Shown piece by piece: positions 42,037 to 43,034 of a stretch of 43,034 nt of DNA (the stretch's first letter is position 1; each line of letters begins with the position of its first letter). This stretch comes from Candidatus Kuenenia stuttgartensis (lineage in GTDB: Bacteria; Planctomycetota; Planctomycetia; Pirellulales; UBA1268), in NCBI GenBank assembly GCA_945877135.1, contig CAMCQY010000015.1:1-43034 (forward strand). The letters are read 5' to 3'. The notes under the pieces are model-generated. The model ran no database searches. It saw nothing but the letters and a program-made list of their open reading frames with translations, and was not told the DNA's origin. The position numbers were made by a program, and so were the translations under genes.

Positions 42037-43034
42037 ATGAGATTCCCTGACTTCGATCCACATTTTGCTCCACACGTTGCCCCGAGGAGGCCGGCCTGCC
42101 AGCTTCTTCGCTTTTGCGTCAACGCGGCCCTGGCCGCGGGCATCGTGCTCACAGCCGCAGCCGATGGCTTTGGCCAGGATGGCGACGCCCGCTTCACGGG
42201 CTGGACCAAGGTCGAGTCTGCGGCGGAGACCAGGAACTACCGGGAGGCCATGAAGGGCGGCGGGGCGTTCGATCAGGCTGCGCGAAGTTTTCTCGAGGAG
42301 ATCGCCCTGCCGCAATTGGCCCTCGAGGCCAACCGAAGCACGATCGAGAGAGTCCGCAAACGGATGCGGGAATACCTGCTTGTCGATATAGCCAACGAGA
42401 AGGCGGCGGATGAAGCCATCAAGGCCGCCATGGCATTCATGGAAACGCTCGCTGGCAAAGACGACGCTGATCCGGTCGTGCGGGTCAACGCCATGCTGTT
42501 GATCGGTGAGTTGCAGTCGATGGATCGAAAGCCCTGGCAGCCCGCCGCGGCGGTGCTCGCCGGAGCGGCCGCAAACGCCGACCTGCCGAAGGCGGTGCGG
42601 ATCGCAGCCTGCGTGGGCCTCGCCAAACACGTCGAAGCGACGAAGGGAGTGGCGGAGGAGCAACAACGGATGGCCGCTGTGGCAGTCCCCGCCATCAAGG
42701 CGATTCTGAACGAGTCCGCGAAGGAGCCGACGTCTCAGACGATGGCCGTCGAGAACGATTGGATGGCCGCGAGGTGTCTCTCGATGCTGCCGCAACTCGG
42801 CCCGCTATCGCCGGCAACCGCGGCGGACGCGGTTCGAATCCTCAATGACGACAACCGCTCGATCAATGTACGAGTGCGGGCGGCGACGGCGTTGGCGGCT
42901 GCCGGCGGCCCGGAATCGAAGATCGACAAGGCTGCTGTCATCCAGTCGATCGGGGCGTTGGCGATCTCGGCTCTCGAGCAAGACGTGGCCGCTGCGGACA
43001 GACTCCTGCTGGATCGTCAATACAGCGGCACGTC
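42037..43034 (+). CDS. Secreted helical-repeat protein, cut by the window end
   Basis: An open frame from ATG 42037 runs without a stop to the window edge, 332 full codons. An N-terminal signal-like segment (NAALAAGIVLTAAADGFGQ, about residues 33-51) predicts export. The rest is almost entirely helical, with Ala/Arg-rich stretches such as VRVNAMLLIGELQ, KAVRIAACVGLAKH, NVRVRAATALAAAGGPE, which read like HEAT-type repeats. It begins 16 bp after the previous stop, so it belongs to the pilM operon. GTG 42034 is an alternative start. The function is unknown; a periplasmic protein-interaction role is inferred. Confidence 0.65.
   Translation, partial: MRFPDFDPHFAPHVAPRRPACQLLRFCVNAALAAGIVLTAAADGFGQDGDARFTGWTKVESAAETRNYREAMKGGGAFDQAARSFLEEIALPQLALEANRSTIERVRKRMREYLLVDIANEKAADEAIKAAMAFMETLAGKDDADPVVRVNAMLLIGELQSMDRKPWQPAAAVLAGAAANADLPKAVRIAACVGLAKHVEATKGVAEEQQRMAAVAVPAIKAILNESAKEPTSQTMAVENDWMAARCLSMLPQLGPLSPATAADAVRILNDDNRSINVRVRAATALAAAGGPESKIDKAAVIQSIGALAISALEQDVAAADRLLLDRQYSGT

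Noticed and set aside
39966-42209. Very long minus-strand open frame opposite the last pilM-operon genes
   Set aside because: Composition is typical of a shadow; the plus-strand genes show ATGA coupling, membrane helices and repeats in frame.

Overview
The window is about 43 kb of GC-rich, gene-dense bacterial chromosome. It most likely comes from a planctomycete, probably a Pirellulales-type member; this is an inference. Support comes from an EF-G with the HIDSGKTT G1 loop of the spd/mitochondrial-like subfamily, a Ser/Thr kinase with a degenerate receiver tail, large secreted proteins with Pro/Ala/Gln-rich tails, a PilM-PilN fusion operon with Met-Gly-Pro linkers, and dispersed GC-rich hairpin repeats. 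No rRNA, tRNA, CRISPR array, insertion sequence or prophage gene was seen, and codon style is uniform, so nothing looks recently acquired.

Layout. 1-10.8 kb: fusA (EF-G), a convergent DUF3050 heme-oxygenase-fold protein, a GT4-type glycosyltransferase, an Nramp-like transporter lacking the usual metal motifs, a Tat-exported metallophosphoesterase translationally coupled to a GT10 fucosyltransferase, a SAM methyltransferase with a regulatory domain, and a convergent secreted SYLF protein. 11-15.6 kb: the DAHP synthase gene ending in a hairpin repeat, a small GIY-YIG protein, and a tight pyrG-DUF1844-folD operon closed by a clear terminator. 15.8-21.4 kb: an MsbA-like ABC exporter with an unusual extracytoplasmic insertion, a zinc-ribbon membrane protein, rhamnulokinase on the minus strand, then cysH followed by an Rrf2 regulator.

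21.5-27.6 kb: a Ser/Thr kinase with a pseudo-receiver domain is divergent from a 1035-residue secreted multidomain protein across a 390-bp region with tandem palindromes; an inositol-monophosphatase-family enzyme follows. 27.7-32.1 kb: the Anbu neighbourhood. A minus-strand operon (circularly permuted ATP-grasp, alpha-E, transglutaminase) diverges from the gene for the proteasome-like Anbu protease. This is a known but poorly understood predicted peptide-ligase/protease system. 32.1-36.1 kb: a minus-strand operon of a GH38-like large protein, cmk and plsC, joined by ATGA overlaps.

36.1-43 kb: a 314-bp structured region (intrinsic terminator, interleaved inverted repeats, a good promoter) leads into a pilus/type II secretion-like operon. 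It holds a PilM-PilN fusion, two PilO/PilP-position membrane proteins and a secreted helical protein cut by the window edge. The points most worth pursuing are the interleaved repeats before pilM, the PilM-PilN fusion with Met-rich linkers, the Anbu cluster, the dyad over the cysH promoter beside its likely Rrf2 regulator, and the 18-bp tandem repeat that duplicates the fusA stop codon.
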